Shown piece by piece: positions 47,608 to 60,300 of a stretch of DNA of 64,000 nt. Source of the DNA: an uncultured Clostridia bacterium (GTDB lineage Bacteria > Bacillota > Clostridia > Christensenellales > UBA1242). Numbering within the stretch: position 1 is the first letter of the stretch; each line of letters opens with the position of its first letter. The notes beneath the pieces were generated by a model. The model was not told where the DNA came from. It searched no databases and saw nothing but the letters and a program-made list of their open reading frames with translations. The stretch covers positions 132,049 through 196,048 of the forward strand of contig CANSRZ010000002.1 in the NCBI GenBank assembly GCA_947649575.1, written 5' to 3'. The translations under genes were made by a program, and so were the position numbers.

Positions 47608-49110
47608 TCAAAGCAATGGCTTTTCCATACTGTTTGGGATTGGAAGATTTAGCAGTTTTAAAACAGTTGGAGCAATATTGGCAATTGAGCAATTCTTTTT
47701 GAGTTTTGCTTTTTTAAACTTTTCACTAACCAATATGCAAGGCACTGGATTTGTTGTGTGAGATGTAACTTTGTTGCCATTTTTATCAAACATAAGCTCA
47801 GCGTTGCCGTGGTCAGCTGTGATTATGCATTCGCCTCCTGCCATGAGCGTGGCAAGAGCAAGCAAATATGCTTGTTTTTCAACACATGCAATTGCCTCTT
47901 TTGCTGAATTAAAATTGCCAGTGTGGCCAATCATGTCAGGATTTGAAAAATTAACTAAAACAAAATCATATTTTTGTGAAGCGATTGCTTCAAGAGTGGC
48001 TTCGGTGATTTCAAGCGCTCTCATTTTTGGATAATAAGAGAAATCTTCAACATCAATGCTTTCAATAAGCTTGCGCTCTTCGCCAGGATAAGGTTCTTCA
48101 ATTCCACCATTGAAATAGAAAGTGACATGTGCATATTTTGTTGTTTCTGCCACATGAAATTGTTTCATGCCTGCTTGAGAAATCAAAGCGGACAGGTTGT
48201 CATTAATCTTTACAGGTGGATAAATCACATTTGTGAAAGCAAGTTCTTTAGCATATTCTTTCATAGGTGAATATAACAAATTTTTAAACTTTTTAACTTT
48301 AAAATGTGTAAAATTGTTGTTAACTATTGCAAAACTAAGTTCTCTTGCTCTGTCAGAACGATAGTTAAAATGAATAACGCTGTCATTATCTTTGATAATT
48401 CCATTATTATCAATTAGAGTTGGCTCGATAAATTCATCAGTTATTCCATTTGAATAATTTTCTTCTATGCAAGAGATTGCAGTTGAGGCTGTCTTTCCTT
48501 TTCCGTTAACTATCACATTATAGGCTTTTTCTAAACGTTCCCAGCGCTGCTCTCTATCCATGGCATAAACTCTGCCAGAAATTGAGGCAATGCTTGCATG
48601 GGTACCTTGAATTTTGTTTTCTAGCCTTTCAACAAAGCCTCTACCAGAAGTAACAGCAGTATCGCGGCCATCAGTGAAAACATGGATGTAAATATGTTGA
48701 ATTTTGTATGCTTTTGCGCAATCTAAGATAGCAAAAAGTTGATTGATGTGTGAGTGAACTCCTCCATCAGACAACAAGCCCATAAGATGAAGATTGCTCT
48801 TATTTTTCTCCGCATGCTTAAACGCTTTTATCAGGGCAATATTATCTTTAAATTTGTTATTAGCAATATCTTGATTGATTTCCATAAGGTCTTGCCAAGT
48901 TTTGCGACCGCTTCCTAATGTTAAATGTCCAACTTCAGAATTTCCCATTTGTCCCTCAGGCAAGCCAACAGCAAGCCCGCTTGCTTCAAGCTGAGTAAAA
49001 GGATATTTTTTTATCAGTTTATCAAGATTTGGAGTGCCTTGTGCTTTTATTGCATTGCCAAAACTTTCCTTTCTTAAGCCGAAGCCGTCTAATATAATAA
49101 GTGTAACCAT
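47608..49110 (-). CDS. gpmI: Cofactor-independent phosphoglycerate mutase
   Basis: The 500-residue enzyme converts 3- to 2-phosphoglycerate in glycolysis, using two Mn ions and a serine. The start MVTLIILDGFGLRKESFGNA holds a metal-binding Asp, GQMGNSEVGHLTLGSGR holds the catalytic Ser, and the late TADHGNAELMF and HTTNPVPCILV carry metal-binding His and Asp residues. FTDGRDTAVTSGRGFVE is also diagnostic. Length is normal. The gene stands alone here, apart from other glycolytic genes. Confidence 0.95.
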   Translation of the reverse strand: MVTLIILDGFGLRKESFGNAIKAQGTPNLDKLIKKYPFTQLEASGLAVGLPEGQMGNSEVGHLTLGSGRKTWQDLMEINQDIANNKFKDNIALIKAFKHAEKNKSNLHLMGLLSDGGVHSHINQLFAILDCAKAYKIQHIYIHVFTDGRDTAVTSGRGFVERLENKIQGTHASIASISGRVYAMDREQRWERLEKAYNVIVNGKGKTASTAISCIEENYSNGITDEFIEPTLIDNNGIIKDNDSVIHFNYRSDRARELSFAIVNNNFTHFKVKKFKNLLYSPMKEYAKELAFTNVIYPPVKINDNLSALISQAGMKQFHVAETTKYAHVTFYFNGGIEEPYPGEERKLIESIDVEDFSYYPKMRALEITEATLEAIASQKYDFVLVNFSNPDMIGHTGNFNSAKEAIACVEKQAYLLALATLMAGGECIITADHGNAELMFDKNGNKVTSHTTNPVPCILVSEKFKKAKLKKNCSIANIAPTVLKLLNLPIPNSMEKPLL

Positions 49111-49219
49111 AATGTTCTCCTAACGCTTTAATAATATATGATTGACAAAAAAAAGTCAAATAATGTTCACGTTTTCAAAAATGAGTGAATAGATATTTAA
49201 TGTCAAAATGGGGGAAGTT

Positions 49220-50203
49220 ATGAAAAAATCATATATTTTAAAGTTTAATAATGTGCAGGGTGATTATGTTATAGTTGAAAAAACTGAGCAAAATGCAAAA
49301 AGTCAATCTGTTGAAAACAATAAATATTTTACGCAAAATCGTGGCTTTTTTGCTAATTTTTTCTTTAAAAATCGCAAAAACAATCAAAATGATGTCAAAA
49401 ATAATCAAAATTCAAATCATGAAAACACTGGCTATTTGCAAGCGTTGGATGAAAAAATATTAAAAAATAAACAAGACCGAGAAGCGTTCTCGCAAGGACT
49501 AATTCAAATTAATCAAGTTGAAATTCCTCAAAATGCACGCATGGAACCTAATTCGCCATTGCCAAAAACGCCTCAACTACAAGAAGAGGAGAACAACAAC
49601 TTAACACAAACGCCAGAGCAAATTCCAGCTCAGCCAATTATTCCTCCAGCTCAGCCAACGCAAGACAATCAAGAGCAAAATCAGAATAATAGTCAAGAAA
49701 ACTTAAATAGCTCAGATAATATCCCGCAACAGCCAAATGCACCTAAAAATAATGAAACGCCAGAACTGCCAACTCAGCCAGGCAGGCAAGACAACGGCGT
49801 TAGTGTTGCAGAGGGTGTCCAACTTCTGGGGCAATTATATGGCAATTTCAGAATTCTTAACATGATTTATCAAGTTTTGCGAGATATCTATAATGAAAAC
49901 TCTCAAACTTTTCGCGATATGATATCAGATAACATTGGCGTTCAAGGTGCGCTTTTAAATATTTATTATGATGTCAGTGGTCAAAATCTTCCACCTAATT
50001 TGCAAGACCGCATGCCGATATTGTCGTCTGAATATGATGAGATTTTAACAATTGCTTCATCGCGAGTTCAGGGCATGAGGGATATAAATTTAAGGCTTTC
50101 CAAAATGTTTGATGTTGAACGCTTTAACAGAATTTTTAATCTTATTGAAAGCACGCTTGCCGTTCAAGCAGGGCAATTAAATCAAATTCAAAATAATTTA
50201 TAA
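49220..50203 (+). CDS. Unknown protein with Gln/Pro-rich linker (327 aa)
   Basis: Start at 49220 with GGGGGAAG upstream; the ATG at 49208 is less likely. The first 60 residues are basic and Asn-rich (FFANFFFKNRKNNQNDVKNN); residues 110-195 are a low-complexity Gln/Pro/Asn linker (QEEENNNLTQTPEQIPAQPI onward); the last 125 are helical (GVQLLGQLYGNFRILNMIYQ). No signal peptide is evident, and the family is not recognised. Confidence 0.6.
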   Translation: MKKSYILKFNNVQGDYVIVEKTEQNAKSQSVENNKYFTQNRGFFANFFFKNRKNNQNDVKNNQNSNHENTGYLQALDEKILKNKQDREAFSQGLIQINQVEIPQNARMEPNSPLPKTPQLQEEENNNLTQTPEQIPAQPIIPPAQPTQDNQEQNQNNSQENLNSSDNIPQQPNAPKNNETPELPTQPGRQDNGVSVAEGVQLLGQLYGNFRILNMIYQVLRDIYNENSQTFRDMISDNIGVQGALLNIYYDVSGQNLPPNLQDRMPILSSEYDEILTIASSRVQGMRDINLRLSKMFDVERFNRIFNLIESTLAVQAGQLNQIQNNL

Positions 50204-50268
50204 ACTAAATAATTTAAAGAAAAAGCAATAAAAAACAAAAAATATCGTTAATTTTATTAAAAATATTA

Positions 50269-50298
50269 AAAAAGCCAATAAAATTTTGGCTTTTTTAA
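50269..50298. terminator. Shared terminator of converging genes
   Basis: AAAAAAGCCAA pairs with TTGGCTTTTTT between the plus-strand unknown gene and the minus-strand TtcA-like gene. Confidence 0.8.
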
Positions 50299-50996
50299 AA
50301 CAAATTATATCTGTCAGGATGAATTATTGCATTGAATATTTTTTCTTTTGCATTGGGGTAAGTTTTGTTAAGCTGTTCAAGCAAAAGTTTTGCTTTTTCT
50401 CTTTCCGTGTTGTGATTTGCTTGGCAGGTGTTGTGAATAACTGGAAAATCTTTTGATAGCGATTTTATCTCTTCTTCTGAGATGTAAAGCATTGGTCTGA
50501 TAACGGTCAGGTCTGTGCGAGATAAATATGACTTTGGCTTAAAGGTGGACAGGCGACTTTCAAAAAATAGTGATAACAAAAATGTTTCGATAAGGTCGTC
50601 TTTGTGATGTCCAAGCGCAACTTTGTTGCAGCCAAGCTCTTTGGCAGAACTGTTTAAAATTCCTCTTCTAAGATTTGCGCAAAGACTGCAAGGATTTTTT
50701 TCTTTTCTTATTTCAAAAACAACTTTAAAAACTTCGGATGGAATTAAATGAAATTCCACATCAAGCTTTTCACAAAACTTTTTTATTTCAGAATAATCCA
50801 TTTCGCCATTTGATAAATCCACAGCGATTGCCACGAGTTCAAATTTATTTGGTGAAAATTTTTGAAAATTCTTTAATAAAGTTAATAATGATAAACTATC
50901 CTTTCCGCCAGACACACCAACTGCTATTTTATCGTTATTTTCTATTAAATTAAATTCCTCGCAAATTTTTCTTAAACTGCCTAATAATTTCTGCAT
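50295..50996 (-). CDS. TtcA-like ATP pyrophosphatase (tRNA thiolation family)
   Basis: The start MQKLLGSLRKICEEFNLIEN is set by GAGGAAA on the minus strand; an upstream ATG (51023) is less likely. The PP-loop VGVSGGKDSLSLLTLL is near residue 33, CSLCANLRRG gives a CxxC pair, and LGHHKDDLIETFLLSLFF follows. This matches the TtcA/TtuA class, where the cysteines help hold an iron-sulfur cluster and C32 or a related tRNA base is thiolated. The exact target is not certain. Confidence 0.85.
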   Translation of the reverse strand: MQKLLGSLRKICEEFNLIENNDKIAVGVSGGKDSLSLLTLLKNFQKFSPNKFELVAIAVDLSNGEMDYSEIKKFCEKLDVEFHLIPSEVFKVVFEIRKEKNPCSLCANLRRGILNSSAKELGCNKVALGHHKDDLIETFLLSLFFESRLSTFKPKSYLSRTDLTVIRPMLYISEEEIKSLSKDFPVIHNTCQANHNTEREKAKLLLEQLNKTYPNAKEKIFNAIIHPDRYNLF

Positions 50997-51168
50997 AATT
51001 TCCTCTTTTAAATAATTTAACAAAAATTAATTAAAAAATCAATAAAAATGCGAAAAAATCATTAAAAAATGCAAAATAATTAATTAAAAAATATTTTTTC
51101 GCCTGATTTTGCCTTGTTTGTAGCGATTTTGAAATAATATATTAATTAATAAATATTTTTTAATTTAT

Positions 51169-51197
51169 TTGACTTAAATTTTATAAACTAGTATAAT
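51169..51197 (+). promoter_or_regulatory. Promoter of the giant surface gene
   Basis: TTGACT (51169-51174), 17-base spacer, TATAAT (51192-51197). Transcription should start near 51204, giving a leader of about 100 bases that is nearly all A and T. The coding start has GAGGAGG, so this gene is not leaderless. Confidence 0.7.
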
Positions 51198-51306
51198 TTT
51201 ATATATATTTAAAAAATATATAATAAATATTAATTTTATTTTTTTAAATATTTTTTAAGCATGTTTAATATTGAATTTTTTACAGATATTAAACGAGGAG
51301 GAATTG

Positions 51307-54300
51307 ATGAAAAAAATTTGGATTGCATTACTCTCAATTTTTGTTCTTGTTGGCGGAATAACTTTTTCTGCCTGCGGCAAAAAACAAGTTTCTTTAAGTT
51401 TGTCATCAACGTCAGAAACTATTTGCATTGACGCAAACAAAGAAGAGGAATTACATATTGTTACAGCCACTGTCCAAGGTGTTGACGATGGCGTTGTTTC
51501 TGCTGTGCCAAATTCTTCTGGAATTGTGAAAGTGGAAACCGTTTACAATTCAACCACAAAGAGAAATGAAATCACCTTGACTGGAATAAGCGAGGGCACA
51601 ACTCAGGTTGTTGTTACTTGTCTTGATAACAGCAAAGTTTTTGATACAATTACTGTAACAGTTTACAGTGACATCCTTGGCATGGAAGAAAAAAGTCATG
51701 ACATGTTTGAAAGCGGCAAAAGTCCTTTTTATGCTGTTAGAGGAGATAACATTTCTCTTAGCCATCAAAACCTTATCACCTTTACAAACGGCACTCGCGA
51801 GAACTGCCGAAAAGATATTGAATGGCATTTGGTGGAAGAAACTTCTAACGCCAGCATTCAAAACGATATCTTGACTGTTAATTCAAATTATGCAGAAAAT
51901 ACAATTCAAATATATGCTTCATCTTTATATGATCCATCAATTCAAACTCAACCTATCACTTTAACAGTTGTGGACAAGATTGAAAAAGAATCAATTCAAA
52001 TTTCTTACGCGCCTAAGCTTACTATGCCATTCACACCAATAGATGAGGTGGATGGAACAATCAGAATTGTGCCTAATGACCCAAATGATGAAAACTATAA
52101 TGGCTATATCAGACTTTCTTTTGCTGGAAGTCAACGTTTGGATGTTGAACCAATTGTGACTGGCGCCAACATTGAGGGCTATCAAATTGTCAAAGTTGCA
52201 AGAATTGGCGAGCCTGTTATTTCTGGCAGTGGCAGTGATGCAAGGATAGTTTATACATACAGAATTTTTCCACTTGACCAATATGTTGATGGTCAAGGTC
52301 ATACAGTTTATAATCCTGCTGTTAATGGCGACAATCAATTAATCTTCAATGCAAAATATTCTGAGTTCGAATATTCAGTTAATACAGATAGCGTGGAAGT
52401 TGAAACTTATGAAAAAATCAAAGAGCTTAATGTTTATGACGAGAATGGTGCAGAAATTCCTGATGGGCAAATTATTTACACTTCTTATCAAAACATTTAT
52501 GGCAAACAACTTAACATTGAGCTTTTGCCTGTAACGGTTGTTGGAAAAACAGGACAATATTCAATTGAAGTGATTTATGACATCAATACTCCAAATATTG
52601 AAAATATTACAGAAAATACTCTCAAATTCTATTATCGTTCAAGACAAGGCAACTATGTTGCAATTGACATGAAGAAAAGAGAGGGAACTTCTAACGTTTT
52701 TGAAACTTCAAACTTTGCTGATGCTCAACAAATTTATGTGATTGCTGGCGACGGCTTTGTGACTTCTATTCCTGGCGTTACTGTTAGATTTACTTCTAGG
52801 GATAACAACGATGTATCGCAAGAACTTCATTTAACTCTTTATAAATCAGCAACAAGTTTGACTTTTGAAAATCAAACAGACCTTGCTATTGTTGCTCCAA
52901 CTGATGAAGCAAGTGTAAAAACTATTCCTGTGCGATTTGAACTTAAAGGACAAACAAGCATTGTTGGGCTTCGCACTGAAAGCTTTGGCAAAGGTTTTAG
53001 CGTAAGCCAACCTTATGGGGCTGAGGCTGGTGAAGACAGTGTGGTTTTCTGGGTTGATGTAAAAATTGAAGAAATAGGAATAACTTCTAATGGTTGGTAT
53101 AAAATTTGTCACGAAAACGGCATTCAAAGTCAAGAGTTTGATGTGTCACTCTTCTTGCCATTTACTGACGCTAGATTTGAGTATGACCTTGGAGAGAATA
53201 ATCCAGCAGTTACTGACAGCACAACACACTCAACAGAAAACATTCCTGATTTAAAAGAGGGACTTTATCGTTTAAATAACGGCGAGCTTACGCTTGTTCC
53301 TAATGCAATGACAAGCCTTGCATATTTGCAACTTAAAACTGCATCATCTGTTCAACTTATTCCTACAAACAACAGGGCTGGCGGATATGACGCAGAAGCA
53401 AGAGTAGAATTTAGATATCTTGACCTTGTTACAGGCGAGAAAGGTAATGAAGCAACATTTGATACACTTTCAGCAAATGATATTTATAAAAATGTGATGA
53501 ACAATCCAAATAGTGGGCTTTCTTCATATATAGGAATGGCTCGTGACTACACAATCACAACAAACAACTATGCTGGCAAGACTTATCTAGTTGCAATTTT
53601 CACTGGAAAAGATAGAGATTATCAAGATGTGCAATATGTGCGCATAATCAAGATAGAAACTCATGTTGCAGTTGGTGCAATGGCTACAAAAGACGGAACT
53701 GTGACTGTGTATGCAACAAACTCTGTCAATGACCCAGAGCTTGCAAGATACAATGTTGAAATTTCTCTTGGCGATAATCTTATTATGCCTGTTACTTACA
53801 GCGAGTTTGATAGATTTGATTTCTATTCAACAAATTATAGATATCCACAAGATTCAACTCAAAGTTCAATCACTTGGGAAGAGAATTATTACAGCATATC
53901 AAATGTTACAATTGATGGCAAAGTGTTGAAGTTTACTATTATTGGAAATACAACAAAAGGCAATCCTATCGTGCCAGACACTTTGATTGTTTCTTATAAT
54001 TATAAAAACGTGCGCTCTTCTGTTTCAATCTCTGTAAGAGTGCTTAACGCAGACAGAGTGACAAGCGTGCAATGGAACAACAGCAATGAAGAGGGAATTT
54101 ATTTTGAAATTGATAAAGATAATATCAGTTCAGCGGATAATTCTTTTGTGCTTGTGACTTCTACTGCTCCGTCAAATGCAAAAGATCAATCACTTGACTA
54201 TTATGTTACTGACAAAGAGGGCAATAGAGCAAACTTTGTTTCTGTTGGCGAAGTTGCAGGTCGTGGCGTTGTAACACTTAATGCCAATACTGGTGCGTCT

Positions 54301-57300
54301 GGCTATCTTTACATTTTGCCAAGAGATGCAAGCAATAATGAATTTATTTCATTTAGTTATTATGTTAAAAATGGTCAAGCAGTGGCTTTTGACGATGTTG
54401 AAAATCATGTTGGCATGCCTGTTGAGGGCGTGATTGCCAAAAATCAATTGGGGCTTAATTATCGAGATGGCTTAACGGGCTTTGATTATCTTATCAAATA
54501 TGGATTTTTTAAGACCAACGCACTTAGCGATAATGAAATTTCTTTTGAAAACATTTTGATAAAAATTCCTGTAACTATTGCAGACGGAAAAAGTTTTGAT
54601 ACAGCTTACAGACTTTACAATTCAGCAGATTTCGACGAAATTCAAAGATTTTCATATTATATTGTTATGAACAGTGTTGTGCTTAAAGATTGGAAAGGCA
54701 TAAACAATTTTAACGGCGGAATTAAAGGTTGGAGAGATGATATAACAATCAATCTTGCTGGAAGTTCTTTAAGCTTCATTGATGTTTTGAATCAAGCGGA
54801 TAATGACGAGGGTGGTGTCATAGATTTAACATTCACTGGCTCTGTTATCGGTGGCGGATTTGTTGCAAACATAAACTATGGAACAATTGATAATGTTAAA
54901 GTTGACGTTAATTTGTCTGAGTCAACAGCACTTTCTTCAACTGTGGACGGTGCAGGGCTTGACTATGCAGGCGGAGTGGTTGGCATCAATAACGGAACAT
55001 TAAATAACGTTAAAGTTTTGGGCGCATCCGTTTCTGGCGCAGACTGTGTTGGCGGTGTTGTTGGACAAAACAACGGAAGCATTACAAGTGCAAGATTTGA
55101 AATTTATACATTTGCAAATGGTGAAAACACCTTGTCAGCAGAAACGGTTGTTGGCGGAATTGTTGGTGAAGCAGTCAGCGGAAGCATAACACTTTCATTT
55201 GCATATGATTATACTCTTGAAACGGCAGATGATAAAACTGCTTCAAATCTCAGCGGAACAACAATAGGTGCAATTGCAGGTGTTGTTAATGGAAATACAA
55301 CAATATCAGAAAGTTTTGGCGTTGTAAATATTGTTAATGCTTTTGGCAATATTACAAACAACAATCTTTCAACTTATAACAATATAACAAATATCTATAC
55401 TGGATATTATGACAGCAATGAAGAGTATAAAATTTACACTTCTAAGCTTGGCAATTCTGCATGGGTTTCTAACGGTCAAACAGGCTTTTTGGCATATGTT
55501 AATGGTGAAGATAAAGAACACTTGAAAAATGTTTATCAAGATATGCCTTTGACTGCGGAGGAGATTAATAATGCTCAGTTTAAAGAAGTTGAAAAAACTT
55601 ATAATAAGAATTCAAGCTTTAATCAAACTTTGCCAACGCAAAATGGCAATGGAATTGTGTTCTATTACAGTGCAGGCGACAACGTTTATGATGACATGAC
55701 AAGCAGTGAAAGAAATGATTTGCTTGCCCTTAACACAATTCTTTTGACAGATATCTTTGGCGAAATTGCTCCAAGATTGAATGTTATCAGCTCTGACGTT
55801 AACGCTCTTGAAGTTACAAATAATGCGCTTATTGTCAAAAAATGTGGCAGTGTTACATTAACAATTAGCTCTAAACAAAATTATAAGAACAACAAACATA
55901 TTAATATAGATATAATCTATGCGCTTTCTGATTTGCGTGCAGATTGGAGTGCTGGTGCAAGTTATACTGAGGTTACAAATGGCTCAACAGTTGAGGCTCA
56001 GCGTGAAAGCTCAGTTGTTGTGAGATATCAGTTTAAAAATGAAGTTATCTCTCTTGGCTCAGGCGGAAGAGATTTCACTCTTCTTCAAACTTCTTACAAC
56101 TTTGTTAATCAAATTGAAGAGAGTTTAAACAATGACTCTAAATTCAATTCAAAACCAACAACAATTGTCAGCGGAAATATTTTGACAATTGCAACAACAA
56201 ATACAAGCTATGCAGAAAGCATTGCAACAACAAGCATCAAGGTTAATAAATATGACGCTGAAAGCGAATTTGGCAAAGCAATACAAGGCAAGTTTAAACA
56301 TATGTTTAATTTAAGCTTGTTTGAGGGCGCTCTTAACTTGTCGCTTTCTCAAAATGAGTTGCCAATAACTCCAAGCGCTGTCGGCGTGCTTGATGTTGAA
56401 CTTATCACAAACAATGAAAATGACTTTATCGAAATTGATATTGCATTTGACGGCATTAAATTAGACAAAAATCCTGATACAAGAACAGGAAATAGATTTG
56501 AATATTCTCTTCCTGGCTCAACAGAAGTTAGACTTATTGCAACAATCAATAAAATTTCTGAAAGCAAGCAAGAAAGTGATGGCAAAACAGTTATAAAATA
56601 TCGTGTAAATTTTGAGGTGGCTGAAAATTATAAAGGTCAAATCAATGATTTGCAAGAATATGATGTAACAGTTCACTCTTCTTCTAATGTTAAAGACAAA
56701 TCATTTGTTTTAAAAGTTAGCAGGCAAAACTTTACTAACATTGAAATGACTTCATATATGACTGAGGGCATTTACAGAGCAGAAACCAATACAACAACAT
56801 ACACTATTGGCAGAGCGTCTAGCGTGTTCAAGCCTGGCGATGTTGCGCTTCTTGCTATAAATGTTAATCCAACTTATGCATATTATGACTATTTCACTTT
56901 GACATTGACATCAGGGTCAAATATCAATCTTGACGCTGTGACAATGACTTATATGAACAGATATTTGGATAGTGAAAACACTTATCGTGATGCAACAGCT
57001 CAACAAATCACAGGTGGACTTCAAATTAATCAAAAGCCTGAAACAACACAAGACCTTGCAAGACTTGTTTTCAAGATTTGGATTAATCCAAATATGAGAC
57101 AGGATGCAAATCTTAGATTTACAATTGCTTTCTATGAAAATGGCAAACAAGAGCCTATCGATGTTGCTCATAAGCCAATTTCTATCAGCTATTTGGCTGA
57201 GCCAGAGCTTAGAGTTGATGGCAACAGCGAAAACGCAGTTGTTTCAAGAGGAACAGTTGTGCCAGTTGAAGTTGAGGTTAACTATGACCAAACTGTAAAC

Positions 57301-60300
57301 CTTGAAACTGCTTCTATCAGAAATGTTGAAAGAGGAATTTATCTTTCTTCATTTGGCGAGCCTGTTATCAACGAACAAACTGGCAGAAAAATTTATACAG
57401 CATCACTTCAAGCAGATGTTACAGCAATGCTTAGAGATGACGCAACAGAATTCTATGTTTATGTCACAGTTTCAAGAGTTATCAACGGCGTGATTGAAAC
57501 AAAGAACACAGAAGTTAACGTCAGACTTGTAAACTTTACAATTGATGCCGAAAATGGCGTTGAAATTAAACATGAAGAAAGCAACAATAATTTTACAGCT
57601 TATATGGGCGTTGCAAAGCAATTGTCATTTGGCTATGACATTTATCCAACAACTTATTCTTATGCAATTAACAATGCAGAGCAAGTTAGAAAAGTTGCAG
57701 AGTTAAATCAAGAACGTATAAAGTTTAACAATACTGGATATTATAGAGAATTTGTTGACACAAGCGTTGAGGGGCAAACAAAAGACAATCTTTATTCTAT
57801 CAACTATAAATATGTTAGAGGTGAAAACAACACAGTTAGTTTGCGAGCAGTTCCTGTTTGGGAACGCCTTGCATTCTGGTCAGAAAGCAGAAACAACTGG
57901 GTGCCAATCTACAACACAACAACAGGGTTGTTTAATGACGCTGGCGGAAACTATCAATTTGACATAACAACTGCTGGAACTTTGGTCGTAACAGGTTTAA
58001 AACTTTCAACAAGTTCAACAAGATTTAGACTTCAAACTTATATCCAAAATGGCTCTGGGGAGCAAAATATTGCAACAAAAGAATATTACTTTACAATGGA
58101 TTGCAGTGCTTATTCAAGCGAGAATCTTCCTCTTTGCATTTGGGATGAGGACGATTTCAATGATATTCGTGAGGGCGAAGCACAAGATTATATCTTGATG
58201 AATGACCTCGTGCTTAACGATTATACTCCATTCTCAACTTCTTCAATCAGAAGTTTGGACGGAAATGGATTTACAATTTATCTTAACAGTTTCAACACAG
58301 AGCAAACTGGCAACAATCTAAGACTTGCGCTTTTCAATGAAGTTACAGCAGGCACAACTTTGAAAAATATCAGAGTCAATATTTATAATGCTGGTCAAAT
58401 TGTGGCAGATGTTTCAACTTACAAAAATGTTGAAGTTGCAGGCTTTGCAATTACAAACTCTGGAATTATCACAAACTGCGAAGTTGTTGCATTCTATATG
58501 GATAATGAGAAAAACACTTCAAGATTAAGTGGCGACGTTGGCTTGAATATCAAATATGTGAACGGCAAAGGCAACAGCGAAGAAACATATCTTAATGATA
58601 GCGATGCTTCTTTCAACAGTTCAGTTGCAGGCTTTGTTCTCACAAATAACGGAAATATCACAAACTCACGCGTAGGCGGAGAAAAAGTTGCTCTTCTTGT
58701 GAAAGGTGAGTCTATTCGCGAAGAGGACGATAAAAATCCAGAAGTAAAAGCTTCTTATGTTGACCTTGAAGAATTTAATATAATTGCTCAAGGTGATATG
58801 GCGGGCTTTGTGCTTGAAAACTCAGCAGGCGCAGTTGCAAGTTCTTATGCAAAACGCATTGGAATGAGAAATAAATCAAACAGCACAAACAGATATCTTG
58901 CAGGCTTTGTTGGCGTCAACACAGGCAGAATTATTTCATCTTTTGTTGAGGGCGTCAAAGGCGAAAATGAAACCGATAATTATTGCATTCAAGGCAGTAA
59001 CTTAACTTCAAAACTTGGCGTTATTGCAGGCTTTGCTTACACAAATTCAAGCGTAATACATGATTGCTATTCAAATATACTTATTTCAAACAATAGTGAC
59101 GAAAATTATATTTATCTCGCCACAGGCTTTGTCTATACAAATGAAAGCGAGGGCTTGGTAGAAAATTGTTATTCAGCTTCACAAGTTATGTTCTCAAAAT
59201 TCTCACAAATGAACTTTACAGGTATCAGCGTTGACGGTGAGCCTCAAAATCATGGACAATATTTGAACAATTATTATTATAGTCGTTCATCAGGTGGCTC
59301 GGCAGGCTCAATTGAGGACAAGTTTGTGTTGAATACAACAGAACTTAAAGACGTTTCAAATGAAAACTATTTCTATGGCTTTGCATTTGCTTCATCAAGT
59401 GCGGCTGGTGACGGTGTTTGGTATATGGATGAATTTGCGGGTCCTAAACTTGTTGAGCCAGAAAAGATTGCTTACTCAAACAGACGTTATTCAGTTACTG
59501 ATTTTGTAAACGATGAGGGCAAACAATATGTATTGCCATATAATATAGTTGAACTTGATAACAGAGAGCTTAGCACAAGCTATGGCGGAAGAGATAATCC
59601 AATTATCATCAGAACGGCAAGCGAATTTGATAAAGTTATGGGCAGTGCAAGCGACAGCGATATCAATAAAAACTTTAATGAAAATGAAATTTTTGGCTCA
59701 TACAGACTTGTTGACGATGTTGACTTGGCAGAACTTTTCACTTCTTCATCAGATACAACATTTAACTTGGGCTCAACAACTCGTGCCTTTACTGGAACTT
59801 TTATGGGTAACGGCTTTGATATCAACAATCTTTCTATAAGTTCAAGAAACAGAAACTTTGCTTATGGAATGTTTGCATCGGTAGAAAATGCTGTGCTTGT
59901 AAACTTTAACCTTTCATATAACAATGTTATCAACAATCAAGCGGCAATGGTCGGAGCTCTTGCAGGGCTTGTACGTAATTCAAAAATCGTGAATGTAGAA
60001 ATAACTGCAAACACAAATGCTGTTGTTGAGGGTGCAACTTTTGTTGGCGGTCTTGCGGGCATGGTTCTTGGCGATAGTTATATTAAAAATATTTCAATTG
60101 TTAACTCAAATGTAATATCAGATAGATTTATATCTTCACTTGACGAAGTTGACGGCGTGTTTACAGAAAAATCAGCAAACAAACTTAGAACTGACTACTC
60201 AAGTATAGTTGGCGACTCGCTGATAACTTCTATCACCGCTGGCTTTGCAAACGATTTGTTTAATAAAGTTGCAAACTACTCTTATGCAGGCGGACTTATC